A program made the translations under genes and the position numbers. From Candidatus Rifleibacteriota bacterium (GTDB taxonomy: Bacteria > Riflebacteria > Ozemobacteria > Ozemobacterales > Ozemobacteraceae): a DNA stretch of 38,265 nt. Position 1 is the first letter of the stretch. Each line of letters opens with the position of its first letter. Below are positions 21,723 to 31,700 of this stretch, piece by piece. The notes below the pieces were generated by a model. The model worked only from the letters and a program-made list of their open reading frames with translations, did not search any database and was not told the origin of the DNA. The stretch lies in NCBI GenBank assembly GCA_029565415.1, contig JAKQOH010000103.1, forward strand, positions 1-38,265, in the 5' to 3' direction.

Positions 21723-22400
21723 ATGACGAAGGAACAGACGGAAGGGAACAAGCAGGAGCGGGTGGCCTCCGAGCCGACGCTGCGCCGCCTCCCGACCTAT
21801 CATCATTATCTGAAGACGCTGGCTGAGCGCGGCCGTGACGTGGTGTCGTGCACGCATATCGGGAACGACCTGCGGCTCGACCCGACGCAGGTGCGCAAGG
21901 ATCTGGCCGTCACGGGCATCCGGGGCCTGCCCAAGGTGGGGTACCGGATCGACCAACTCCTCACGTGCATCGAGGAGTTCCTGGGCTGGAACAACACGAC
22001 CGAGGCGTTTCTGGTCGGCACCGGTCATCTCGGGCAGGCGCTGCTCGGCTACGAGGGGTTCAAGCGGTACGGGCTCGAGATCGTCGCGGCGTTCGACAGC
22101 GACGAGACGAAGATCGGCACGACGGTCGCCGCCCACAAGATCCTGCCGGTGGAAAAGCTCGCGAACCTCGCCCGCCGCATGAAGATCCGGCTCGGCATCA
22201 TCGCGGTCCCGGCCGCGGCCGCCCAGCAGGTGGCCGAGGCGATGGCCGAAGGGGGCATCACGGGCATCTGGAACTTCGCGCCCGCCGCGCTTTCCCTGCC
22301 GCCGGAAATACTCGTCCAGAACGAGAATCTCGCTTCGGGCCTCGCCGTGTTATCGGCGAAGATCGGTCGTCTGGCCGGTCTCGATATCCCCCGTGAATAA
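21723..22400 (+). CDS. rex: Redox-sensing repressor Rex
   Basis: A 225-residue Rex protein. The N-terminal winged helix (LPTYHHYLKTL, RLDPTQVRKDLAVTG) is followed by a Rossmann domain with the NAD(H) loop FLVGTGHLGQALL at about 97. Rex binds its operators when NAD+ predominates and lets go when NADH rises, usually controlling fermentation, hydrogenase and respiratory genes. ATG 21723 has GAGGAGGA nearby; earlier in-frame codons lie in the leader. The three hydrogenase genes follow it on the same strand, 51 bp away, so the operon is Rex-controlled and autogenous. Confidence 0.95.
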   Translation: MTKEQTEGNKQERVASEPTLRRLPTYHHYLKTLAERGRDVVSCTHIGNDLRLDPTQVRKDLAVTGIRGLPKVGYRIDQLLTCIEEFLGWNNTTEAFLVGTGHLGQALLGYEGFKRYGLEIVAAFDSDETKIGTTVAAHKILPVEKLANLARRMKIRLGIIAVPAAAAQQVAEAMAEGGITGIWNFAPAALSLPPEILVQNENLASGLAVLSAKIGRLAGLDIPRE

Positions 22401-22451
22401 TATACATTTAGTTATTCTATAACGTCACAGATCACCGAAGGAGTCGAATCG

Positions 22452-22946
22452 ATGGAACCGGTCACGCTCACCCGCAAGTTCGAAAAGGTCTGCGAGATCC
22501 TCGACCGTTACGGCCGCGATCCCGGGAAGCTGATTCCCATTCTCCAGGCCGTCCAGGACGAGTATCGCTACCTGCCCGAAGAGGTCATGGCATTCGTCGC
22601 TACCTCGCTCGACCTGCCGCCCGCCCGTGTGTACGGCGTCGCGACGTTCTACGCGCACTTCGCGCTCGAGCCCAAGGGCCGTTACGTCATCCGCATCTGC
22701 GACGGAACGGCGTGTCACGTGAAGCAGTCGATCCCGATTCTCGAGGCGATCCGCAAGCGGCTCGGCCTCGACGAGAAGCGCCATACGACGCCTGACATGC
22801 TGTTCACCGTCGAGACGGTCTCCTGCCTCGGGGCCTGCGGCCTCGCCCCCGTCATCGTGATCAACGACGACGTCCACGGCCAGATGACGCCCCAGTCCGC
22901 CGTCGCCCTGATCGACGAGCTCACCACCAAGGAGGCCGCGAAATGA
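22452..22946 (+). CDS. hydC: NAD-linked [FeFe]-hydrogenase, HydC subunit
   Basis: A 164-residue NuoE-like thioredoxin-fold ferredoxin. Its [2Fe-2S] ligands are C83, C88, C125 and C129 (in CDGTAC and CLGAC). It passes electrons within the trimeric HydABC hydrogenase, which in relatives such as Thermotoga couples H2 to NAD(H) and ferredoxin by electron bifurcation. Length fits HydC (about 160). AAGGAG precedes the ATG; the stop overlaps the hydB start by four bases (ATGA). Confidence 0.94.
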   Translation: MEPVTLTRKFEKVCEILDRYGRDPGKLIPILQAVQDEYRYLPEEVMAFVATSLDLPPARVYGVATFYAHFALEPKGRYVIRICDGTACHVKQSIPILEAIRKRLGLDEKRHTTPDMLFTVETVSCLGACGLAPVIVINDDVHGQMTPQSAVALIDELTTKEAAK

Positions 22947-24838
22947 CCGCCACACCCGATCTGAAGCACATCGCCACCGCCTTTTCCACCGCCGCCGCCA
23001 AACCGGTGCGGCGCGTCATCATCTGCGCCGGCACCGGCTGCGTCGCCAACGGCGCCCTCAAGGTGCACCAGGCACTGATCGAGAAGATCGCCGCCGAGAA
23101 GCTGCCAGTCATCGCCGAGCTCCGCGAGGAAAAAGCCGAAGGCAGCGTCTGGGTCTCGAAGAGCGGCTGTCACGGTTTCTGTCAGATGGGCCCGCTCGTC
23201 ACGATCCTCCCCGAGAATATCCTCTACACGCGGGTGAAGGTCGGGGATGTGGCCGAGATCGTCGAGACGACCCTCAAGCAGGGCAAGCCGATCGACCGGC
23301 TCGTCTATGCCGACCCGACCAGCGGCGCCCACTGTGTCCACGGCACCGACATCCCCTTCTACAAGCGCCAGCAGCGCACCGTCCTGAAGGAGTGCGGCCA
23401 TATCGACCCGGATGATATTCGCGAGTATATTTCTCACGGCGGCTACGAGGCGGCAGAGAAGGCATTCACCAAGATGTCCGCGAAGGCCGTCTGCGAGGAG
23501 GTCGAGGTTTCCGGCCTACGCGGGCGCGGCGGCGGCGGCTTTTTGACCGGCAAGAAGTGGGAACTGACCCGCATCCAGACCGAGCCCAAGAAATACGTCA
23601 TCTGCAACGGCGACGAGGGTGACCCGGGCGCATTCATGGACCGCAGCGTCATGGAGGGCAATCCCCACAGCGTCATCGAGGGCATGATGATCGCCGCGCG
23701 CGGCATCGGTGCCGACGAAGGCTACGTTTACGTGCGCGCCGAGTATCCGCTCGCCGTGCGACGCATCCGGTATGCCGTCGAGGAGGCCGGAAAGCTCGGG
23801 CTGCTGGGCGACAACCTGTTCGGCAGCGGCCTGTCGTTCCGGCTTCACGTGATGGAAGGCGCCGGCGCCTTCGTCTGCGGTGAGGAAACGGCGCTCATCG
23901 CCTCGATCGAAGGCAAGCGCGGCATGCCGATGCCGAAGCCGCCGTTCCCGGCCCAGAGCGGTCTCAACGGCAAGCCGACCGTCATCAACAACGTCGAGAC
24001 GCTCGCCACCGTCCCGCTCATCATCCGCAACGGCGCGGCCTGGCTGCGCGGCATCGGCACGAAGGGCTCGACCGGCACGAAGAACTTCGCCCTCACCGGC
24101 CACGTCGCGAACACCGGCCTGATCGAGGTTCCGTTCGGCACGACGATCCGGGAGATCGTGTTCAACATCGGCGGCGGCGTGACCCGCGACAACGGCACGC
24201 TGTGGCCTGACGGATTCAAGGCGGTCCAGATCGGCGGCCCCTCGGGCGGCTGTCTGACGACCGAGCATCTCGACCTGCCCCTCGACTTCGATTCGCTCAA
24301 GACCGTCGGCGCGATGGTCGGCTCGGGCGGCCTGGTCGTCATGAACCGCGACACCTGCATGGTGTCGGTGGCCCGGTTCTTCATGCAGTTCACGCAGAAC
24401 GAAAGCTGCGGCAAGTGCGTCCTCTGCCGCGAAGGCACCCGCCAGATGCTGGCCCTGCTCGACGACATCATCGAGGGTCGCGCCACGGCCGAAACGCTCG
24501 TCACCCTCGAAACCCTGGCCGTGGCCGTCGGCAAGGGCTCTCTGTGCGGTCTCGGCAAGACCGCCCCGAACCCCGTGCTGGCCACCCTGCGCTACTTCCG
24601 CAGCGAAATCGATGCGCACGTGTTCCAGAAGCGGTGCCCGACCGGCCGGTGCAAGGCGCTGCGCACGATCTCGATCGATGCGGCGAAGTGCAAGGGCTGC
24701 ACGGCCTGCGCCCGCAAATGCCCGGTCCACGCCATCAAGGGCGAAGTGAAGAAGCCTCACGTCATCGATCCGGCCGTCTGCATCAAGTGTGGTGCCTGTG
24801 CAGCCGCCTGCAAATTCGACGCCGTCATGGGAGTGTGA
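22943..24838 (+). CDS. hydB: NAD-linked [FeFe]-hydrogenase, HydB subunit
   Basis: A 631-residue flavoprotein of the NuoF type, the usual length. In order: an N-terminal thioredoxin-like [2Fe-2S] domain (C28, C33, then GCHGFC); an NADH/FMN domain with GLRGRGGGGFLTG near 190 and CNGDEGDPGAF near 218; a 4Fe-4S group ESCGKCVLCREGTRQM near 487; and two C-terminal ferredoxin clusters beginning CKGCTACARKCP near 582. It is the NAD(H) site of the complex, where electrons split toward ferredoxin and H2. AT-rich patch at 23411-23436. Ends 5 bp before hydA. Confidence 0.95.
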   Translation: MTATPDLKHIATAFSTAAAKPVRRVIICAGTGCVANGALKVHQALIEKIAAEKLPVIAELREEKAEGSVWVSKSGCHGFCQMGPLVTILPENILYTRVKVGDVAEIVETTLKQGKPIDRLVYADPTSGAHCVHGTDIPFYKRQQRTVLKECGHIDPDDIREYISHGGYEAAEKAFTKMSAKAVCEEVEVSGLRGRGGGGFLTGKKWELTRIQTEPKKYVICNGDEGDPGAFMDRSVMEGNPHSVIEGMMIAARGIGADEGYVYVRAEYPLAVRRIRYAVEEAGKLGLLGDNLFGSGLSFRLHVMEGAGAFVCGEETALIASIEGKRGMPMPKPPFPAQSGLNGKPTVINNVETLATVPLIIRNGAAWLRGIGTKGSTGTKNFALTGHVANTGLIEVPFGTTIREIVFNIGGGVTRDNGTLWPDGFKAVQIGGPSGGCLTTEHLDLPLDFDSLKTVGAMVGSGGLVVMNRDTCMVSVARFFMQFTQNESCGKCVLCREGTRQMLALLDDIIEGRATAETLVTLETLAVAVGKGSLCGLGKTAPNPVLATLRYFRSEIDAHVFQKRCPTGRCKALRTISIDAAKCKGCTACARKCPVHAIKGEVKKPHVIDPAVCIKCGACAAACKFDAVMGV

Positions 24839-24843
24839 AGACA

Positions 24844-26850
24844 ATGAGCAACACGACTGCAACCGTTCTGATCGACAACCGCCCCGTTCCGATCGAGGGC
24901 GAACGCAACATTCTCGAGATGGTGCGCAAGGCCGGCATCGAGCTGCCCACCTTCTGCTACCACTCGGATCTCAGCATCTACGGCGCCTGCCGCATGTGCA
25001 TGGTTCACGTCGAGGGCCGCGGCCTGATGGCCGCCTGCTCGACGAAGCCCGAGGCCGGCATGAAGGTGAAGACGACGACCGAGGAGATCCGGGAGATGCG
25101 CAAGATCGTGGTCGAGCTGCTGCTCGCCAACCACGACGGCCAGTGCCCCACCTGCGCGAAGAGCGCCGCCTGCACCCTGCAGAACCTGTCGCGCCGGCTC
25201 GGCATCACGACGAACCGGTTCAAGCCGATCCATCAGCCGCGCGCGATCGACGTTTCGAGCCCCTCGCTGGTGCGTGACCCGAACAAGTGCGTGCTGTGCG
25301 GTGACTGCGTGCGCATGTGCGCAGAGATCCAGGGCATCGGCGCGATCGACTTCGCCGGCCGCGGCCGGGATGCCGCCGTCCTGCCGGCCTTCGGCAAGAA
25401 CCTGGAACAGGTCGAGTGCGTGAACTGCGGCCAGTGCGCGGCCGTCTGCCCCACCGGCGCCCTCACCGTCCGCTCCGACGTCGAGGACGTCTGGAAGCTG
25501 CTCGACGATCCGTCGAAAACGGTCATCGCCGAGATCGCCCCCGCTGTGCGCGTCGCGCTCGGCGAGATGTTCGGCCTCGAGGCCGGCGAGGTCGTCACCG
25601 GCCAGGCCGTGGCCGCCCTCAAGGCGATGGGCTTCAGGAAGGTTTTCGACACCTCGTTCTCGGCGGATCTGACCGTCATCGAGGAGGCCGAGGAGTTCCT
25701 TACGCGGTTCTCGAAGGGCGAGAAGCTGCCCCAGTTCACCTCCTGCTGCCCGGCCTGGGTGAAATATGCAGAACAATATCACCCCGAGCTGCTGCCCAAC
25801 CTCTCGAGCTGCAAGTCCCCGCAGCAGATGTTCGGCTCCATCGCTCGCGACACCCTTCCCAAGGCTCTCGGCATCGAGAACAAGAACCTCGTCGTCGTCT
25901 CGATCATGCCCTGCACGGCGAAGAAGTTCGAGGCGCGGCGTTCCGAGTTCGCGAAGGAAGGCATCCGCGACGTCGATTACGTGCTCACGACCCAGGAGTT
26001 CGCCCGCATGATCGAGGAGCGGGGAATCGACTTCAAGAGCCTCTCTCCCGAGTCGCTCGACATGCCGCTCGGCTTCAAGACGGGCGCAGGGGTGATTTTC
26101 GGGGCGAGCGGCGGCGTGACCGAGGCGGTGTTGCGATATGCCGCCGAGAAGGTGACGGGCCGGACCCTCGAAAACGTCGATTTCGTCCAGGTCCGCGGGG
26201 AAGACGGCCGGCGCGAGATCGAGCTGGACGTAGCCGGAAAGAAGCTGAAGCTCTGCGTCGTCCACAGCCTCGCCAACGCCCGCAAGGTCGCCGACGAGAT
26301 CAAGAAGGGCAAGAGCAGCTACCACCTGATCGAGGTCATGGCCTGCCCCGGCGGCTGCGTCGGCGGCGCCGGCCAGCCGCTCAACCGCGATGTCGCCGCC
26401 CGGCGCCGCCGCGCGAAAGGGCTGTATGATGCCGACAAGACCCAGCCGCTCCACAAGGCCCAGGAGAACCCCTATATCACCGAGCTGTACCAGAAGAACC
26501 TCGGCGAGGTCGGCGGACACAAGGCCCACGAGCTGCTCCACACCCATTACCACTCGCGCCGGCGGCTCGGTGACACCGGCATCCCGCTGATCACCGGCAC
26601 GGACGCCGACAAGCTCAAGATCACGGTCTGCGTCGGCACGAGCTGCTACGTGAGGGGCTCGCAGACGCTGCTGCAGAAGCTGGTGAAGCACCTCGAGGAG
26701 CAGGGCCTCACCCCGGCCGTCGACGTGCAGGCCTCGTTCTGCCACGAGCGGTGCGATCGGGGCCCGACCGTCGTGATCGGCGACCGCGTGCTCGAGAAAT
26801 GCACGCTCGAAACCGCCATCCAGACGATCACGAAAATGCTCTCCCGCTGA
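24844..26850 (+). CDS. hydA: NAD-linked [FeFe]-hydrogenase, catalytic subunit HydA
   Basis: A 668-residue catalytic subunit. An N-terminal [2Fe-2S] domain (CYHSDLSIYGACRMC), an HxxxC/CPTC-type cluster and two 4Fe-4S clusters precede the H-cluster domain: TSCCPAW near 299, MPCTAKKFE near 356 and EVMACPGGCVGGAGQP near 497. A C-terminal thioredoxin-like [2Fe-2S] domain (VCVGTSCY, SFCHERC) completes the group A3-type, bifurcating architecture. The first Cys of TSCC, the proton relay, is present, so it is catalytic. A ribosome site GGGAG is at good distance. A strong terminator follows. Confidence 0.96.
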   Translation: MSNTTATVLIDNRPVPIEGERNILEMVRKAGIELPTFCYHSDLSIYGACRMCMVHVEGRGLMAACSTKPEAGMKVKTTTEEIREMRKIVVELLLANHDGQCPTCAKSAACTLQNLSRRLGITTNRFKPIHQPRAIDVSSPSLVRDPNKCVLCGDCVRMCAEIQGIGAIDFAGRGRDAAVLPAFGKNLEQVECVNCGQCAAVCPTGALTVRSDVEDVWKLLDDPSKTVIAEIAPAVRVALGEMFGLEAGEVVTGQAVAALKAMGFRKVFDTSFSADLTVIEEAEEFLTRFSKGEKLPQFTSCCPAWVKYAEQYHPELLPNLSSCKSPQQMFGSIARDTLPKALGIENKNLVVVSIMPCTAKKFEARRSEFAKEGIRDVDYVLTTQEFARMIEERGIDFKSLSPESLDMPLGFKTGAGVIFGASGGVTEAVLRYAAEKVTGRTLENVDFVQVRGEDGRREIELDVAGKKLKLCVVHSLANARKVADEIKKGKSSYHLIEVMACPGGCVGGAGQPLNRDVAARRRRAKGLYDADKTQPLHKAQENPYITELYQKNLGEVGGHKAHELLHTHYHSRRRLGDTGIPLITGTDADKLKITVCVGTSCYVRGSQTLLQKLVKHLEEQGLTPAVDVQASFCHERCDRGPTVVIGDRVLEKCTLETAIQTITKMLSR

Positions 26851-26863
26851 CAGATCCTTCCAC

Positions 26864-26903
26864 ACCGCCGGTACGGGGAATTCCCCGCACCGGCGGTTTC
26901 CTT
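26864..26903 (+). terminator. Rho-independent terminator of the hyd operon
   Basis: ACCGCCGGT (26864-26872) pairs with ACCGGCGGT (26889-26897), with GGGGAATTCCCC forming an inner stem, then TTTCCTTT. It ends the rex-hydCBA operon. Confidence 0.88.
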
Positions 26904-27008
26904 TGGGCGCCCGCGGGTTCATTGCCGCTGCTCATCGGGTGTGCTATGGTATCAAAACCCGGCGATCTCGCCGCAGACCGGATTGCTTCGAATCAGGGGA
27001 AGACGCAG

Positions 27009-28007
27009 GTGCCCAGCGAACGACGTCATTTCACGATCCTGACCCCGGTTTTCAACGACTGGAGCGCCGCAGGCATCCTTTTGGCGCGCATCGACGAGGT
27101 GCTCCGGCAGCACGGTCTCGAAGCCTCGGTCCTGCTGGTCGACGACGGTTCTCCCATCGGCCCCGACCGTCTCGCCCTTTCTCCAACGTTCGCCGCCATC
27201 CCCCGCGTCGATGTCCTTCCCCTGAAGCGCAATCTCGGTCATCAGCGCGCTATCTGCATCGGTCTGTGTCATCTCGAGTCCCAGAACCTCGGCTGTCCCA
27301 TCCTGGTCATGGATTCGGACGGGGAGGACGCCCCCGAAGAGATTCCCCGCCTGTGGGAAAGATTCCGGGAGGATAACGGTCGAAGCGTGGTGTTCGCGGC
27401 CCGAGCGAAGCGCTCCGAAGGATACGGATTCAGAACAGGGTATTTTATATATCAATCGTTATACTATTTACTGACGGGAAGCACGGTCGACGTGGGCAAC
27501 TTCAGCCTCGTGCCGTCCGCGCTCGTCTCCCGGCTCGTCACCTCCTCGGACCTCTGGAGCCACTACGCCGCGGCCATTTTCCACTGCCGCATCCCCTGGG
27601 TTTCGGTCCCGACAGCTCGGGCGAAGCGACTCGACGGGGCTTCGCAGATGAACCTCGTTTCGCTCGTCGTTCACGGCCTTTCGTCCATCTCGGTGTTCAG
27701 CGACCAGGTCGGCGCCCGCCTCCTTCTCGTCTGCCTCGTCCTCATGACCCTCGCCATCGTCGGGATTCTCGTCGTGGTCGGCGTGAAGCTGTTCACTCCG
27801 CTGGCAATTCCGGGTTGGGCAACCATGAGCACGGGCATTCTCGGGCTGATGCTGCTTCAGGCAAGCATTCTCGCGACGTTCTTCATCTTCCTCATTCTCA
27901 ACGGCCGCAATCGGGCGGATTTCATCCCCTGCCGCGATTTCCGGTATTTCCTCGACCGTTGCGAATGCCTGTATCCCCGATCCGCCGAAGCGGCTCCTCC
28001 CCGGTGA
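27009..28007 (+). CDS. Membrane-anchored family 2 glycosyltransferase
   Basis: A 332-residue GT-A transferase. Nucleotide-sugar motifs are FTILTPVFND at the start, LLVDDGSP, and DSDGED near 102 (DxD metal site). Two C-terminal hydrophobic helices (LLLVCLVLMTLAIVGILVVV and a second after GWATMS) anchor it in the membrane, as in GtrB/dolichol-phosphate-mannose-synthase-like proteins that load sugars on a polyprenyl carrier. The GTG at 27009 is chosen because AGGGGA lies eight bases upstream; an ATG at 26946 lacks a site. The methyltransferase begins in its stop codon (GTGA). The AT-rich patch at 27440-27472 is the strongest in the window. Confidence 0.87.
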   Translation: MPSERRHFTILTPVFNDWSAAGILLARIDEVLRQHGLEASVLLVDDGSPIGPDRLALSPTFAAIPRVDVLPLKRNLGHQRAICIGLCHLESQNLGCPILVMDSDGEDAPEEIPRLWERFREDNGRSVVFAARAKRSEGYGFRTGYFIYQSLYYLLTGSTVDVGNFSLVPSALVSRLVTSSDLWSHYAAAIFHCRIPWVSVPTARAKRLDGASQMNLVSLVVHGLSSISVFSDQVGARLLLVCLVLMTLAIVGILVVVGVKLFTPLAIPGWATMSTGILGLMLLQASILATFFIFLILNGRNRADFIPCRDFRYFLDRCECLYPRSAEAAPPR

Positions 28008-28723
28008 GCACCACGGCATACCAGGGAACCGAGCTCGATCTGTTCGCCTCGGCCACCGTCTGGAAGGAGTACCTCGCAGGCCATCTCGCTCCCTTTCTCG
28101 GGAAACGCGTGCTCGAGGTTGGTGCCGGTATCGGCGGAACGACACGCGCCCTGCTTCCCTTCTCCTGCGGTGCCTGGACCTGTCTCGAACCAGACCCGGC
28201 CCTGGCGGAACGGATCGCGGCCTCGATCCGCGACGGCTCGCTGCCTTCCCGATGCAACACCATCACCGGTACCATCGCCGATCTCCCGGCCACCCCATCG
28301 TTCGATACCATTCTTTATATAGATGTCATCGAACATCTCCCGGACGACCGCGACGAACTTGCCCGGGCCGCGCTGCGCCTTCTTCCCGGCGGGCGACTGA
28401 TCGTGCTCGCCCCGGCACACCGAAAGCTGTTCACCCCGTTCGACGCATCCGTCGGTCACCTGCGCAGATACGAGCGCCGCACGCTCGAACGGCTTTCTCC
28501 CCCCGGCCTCGAGTTCGTCCGATCCGCCTATCTCGACAGCGTTGGGCTTCTGGCATCGGCCAGCAATCGTTTTTTTCTCGACAGCTCCATGCCCACCCTC
28601 AGACAGATTGCATTCTGGGACAAGATTCTCGTGCGCTGCTCAAAAATCCTCGATCCTCTCCTCGGATACACGCTCGGCAAATCCCTGCTGACAATCTGGC
28701 AAAAACCTCTCGAAGGCGCTTGA
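28004..28723 (+). CDS. SAM-dependent class I methyltransferase
   Basis: A 239-residue methyltransferase with the SAM motif VLEVGAGIGGTTRALL near 36 and an acidic DVIEHLPDD loop. The GTG at 28004 overlaps the glycosyltransferase stop by four bases (GTGA); an ATG at 27965 would overlap far more. The domain order resembles methyltransferases that modify polyprenyl or glycan intermediates, which suits the flanking glycosyltransferases, but the substrate is inferred from context only. Six bases separate it from the next gene. Confidence 0.87.
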   Translation: MSTTAYQGTELDLFASATVWKEYLAGHLAPFLGKRVLEVGAGIGGTTRALLPFSCGAWTCLEPDPALAERIAASIRDGSLPSRCNTITGTIADLPATPSFDTILYIDVIEHLPDDRDELARAALRLLPGGRLIVLAPAHRKLFTPFDASVGHLRRYERRTLERLSPPGLEFVRSAYLDSVGLLASASNRFFLDSSMPTLRQIAFWDKILVRCSKILDPLLGYTLGKSLLTIWQKPLEGA

Positions 28724-28729
28724 ACCGCC

Positions 28730-31700
28730 ATGGATGAGCATTCGTTCCAACCTTCTCCTCCTCCGGAAATGGGCAACGCATCTCCCGGAGAGCGGGAAGG
28801 CTCGATCTGGGTCGTCCTGGCATCGCTCGGCCTTCTCTTCGTGCTCGCCCTACCGGCATTGACGGGCGGAAGCTATGCTCTGGATGATCTCGGCGCATTC
28901 CATGCCCCCCTTCGCTCCTTTTATGCGGACTGTCTCGCCAGGGGCTACGGATTCGACTGGATTCCCAGCTTGTTCGGCGGTTGTTATGTGACCGGCGAAG
29001 GGCAACTCGGCTCCTATCATCCGTTCCATTTGCTTATCTATCGTTTTCTTCCCGCCTCCACGGCGTTCCATCTCGAGATCCTCACAAGCTACCCCTTCCT
29101 TTTCGTCGGGATGTATCTGCTTCTTCGCAGGCTCGTCACACGTCGGGATGCCGCATCCTTCGGGGCGATGACCTTCACGTTTTCCTCGTTCACCCTTCTG
29201 CACATCATCCATCCCAATGCAATTGCCGTCCTCTCCCATATCCCATGGATATTGCTCTGCATATATCACCTGGGCAAGACGTCGATCCGCAGCACATCCA
29301 TGGAAGCCGGCATCGCCCTTCTCACCGCTTCTCAAATACTCCTCGGGTATCCCCAATACGTCTGGTTCTCGGTCCTGGCAGAAACGACCTGGGCCATCTA
29401 TGTCCTCCGCAACGACGGACAAGCATGGCTCCGCCTTGGCATCATGAAAGGGCTCGGCCTGCTCATCGGAGCGATCCAGATCCTGCCAACCTGGGAAGCC
29501 CTTCGGGATTCGGCTCGCAACCAACCGGGACTGGAGTTCCTGATGGAAGGCTCCTGGCATCCCATCAATCTTTTCCAGCTCGTGAATCCCTACCTGTTTC
29601 CCCAGGGCGGCCTCGGCTTCTTTCATCACGAAGTCGGCATGTATCTGGGAGTCATTCCCATGGTCCTTGGAATGTGGAGCATTTTCTCCCGACTTCGTGA
29701 TGACGCGGCTCGTGGGCTCATCCGATTCCTGACCATCGGTCTGCTGTTGGCCTTGCTGCTCGCATTCGGCAAATTCGGACCATTTGCCTATCTTCAGGCG
29801 CTTCTTCCCATCGCAGGCTCGTTCCGCGTCCCGGCTCGCACCCTGGTCCTGGTTCATCTGCTCTGGGCCGGCCTCGCCGCCCTCGGGTGGGAAACGCTCA
29901 TGCGCAAACCCGCCGTGGATGCACACCATCGCCCAGATCGCATCTGCCTGGGGCTTGGACTTCTCGGAATCACCCTGTCGCTGCTCCTCCCCTCCCTGAT
30001 CGCCCCATTTCTGCCGCCCGATGCGGGCACGACCCTGTCACGCCGCCTGGCCGGACCACTCCTGTTTCTGGTTGGCGGTCTTCTTTTCCGCGCTCGCTTC
30101 CGGGGGGCGGGCTGGGCGGTCCCCGCCCTCATCCTGTTCACTGCGTTAGATATTGGTTGGTATGGAATGGCTCGGACGCTTCCCTCCGCGCTGTCGGGAG
30201 AGTCGGTTCCCCTGCTTGCCGATGCACCCATGCACACTCCCGGAGAGCGGGTCGTCGCGACTCCCCGAACGTTCGGCCGGGGGAACCTCTTCGGCCTCGG
30301 CAACCGGTTCCTCTCATCCGGTTTCTCCCAGATCGACGGATACGCCGCTCTCATCCCACCGAATCGGCTATTCGGAGAAGCCGCTTCGGTTCCGGCACTC
30401 CGCGCGGCGGGGGTTGCCTGGATCCCGGCCATTGCAAGCCCAACGCAACCGGAACTGCTGCTTCGAGTTTCCGAAAACTGGTACAAGGTTCCCGATCCTG
30501 CGCCCCGCATCCGGCTCGTGACAAACGCCGTCCCAAGCCTCCGACCCGATCGGGATATCCTGAAGATCGATCCGTTGACGACCGTGCTCACGGAGCGCCG
30601 GATCGATCTCGAGCCGGGCCCCCCGGGCACGGCAACCCTTCTCGCCGAATCCCCCGGGATTCTTGCTATCCGCACGGCGGCCTCCTCGACACAACTGCTC
30701 GCCATTGCCGACCGCTTCCACGCCGGCTGGCAGGCAACGATCGACGGGCATGCGGCAGATCCCCTCCGTATCAATGGCGATTTCCTGGGCCTCATCGTTC
30801 CTTCAGGCACCCACCGGATCAGCCTGGAGTTCCGCCCCTCGAGCCTGATCTGGGGCCGCAACATTTCGCTATTCGGCGTGGCTCTTCTCGCCGTCATGCT
30901 CGTATGGCGCCCCTCGAACCGCTCCGACCAGCCCGTTGTCGCATCAGAAACGCCTGTCGACGATCCCGGCTCCCCTCCATCGTCCGACACGAACGCCCCG
31001 CCCTCGCAATGTCCCGCCCTCCGCCTTTTCACGGGAGCTGGCATCCTGTTCATCTGCCTTGCCGCCGTATTTTACCGCATCACCGACCTGTCGACCGTTC
31101 CGGGAATCAACGGCGATGAAGCCTGGTATGGAATCCAGATGGGCGAGATCCTGGCAGGCCACGCGCCTGCTTGGCGCACCCCGACGGGAAATCTCATCAA
31201 TCCGTTCCATTCGGGGCCTCTTCTCGTTCTGCTCGCCATCTTCCGGCCCGCCTTCTGGATCCTTCGTGTTCCCTCCCTGACGGCAAGCCTGCTCTTCATT
31301 CTTCTCGCGTTCGTCCTGCTCCGGCGCCGGTTCGGCCTCTGGGCCGGCATCGGCGGCGCTCTGCTCGCAGCCGCCAATCCGCAATTGATCGGATACGCCC
31401 GCTTCGGGTGGGACGCCTCCCAATCTCCGCTGTTCTGCGCCCTGGCCCTCTTCTGGACTCTCGAACGCAGGTATGCCCAGGCCCTGATCGTTCTCCTCAT
31501 ATCCCTTTTGGTCCATCCGACCAATCTGTTTCTGCTCCCGGTGATCGTCGTGCCGCTCCTGTGCGGACTCCTCGAAAAGCGGGGCATCACGACCAGGCAA
31601 GCCTTTGTGACTTCGATCGCTCTCATGGGCAGCGCCGTTCTCGGTGCCTGGGTGGCTCGGGAATCGGGATGGCAGCCAGGCGCCAAGCTCGGCATGGCCA

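Noticed and set aside
22399..22440. Rex operator upstream of hydC
   Set aside because: GTTAT-TCT-ATAAC is a short palindrome that matches the Rex consensus poorly; hydCBA may simply read through from the rex promoter.
24757..26922. 721-residue minus-strand frame over hydA
   Set aside because: Shadow of the hydA gene, whose H-cluster motifs are unambiguous.
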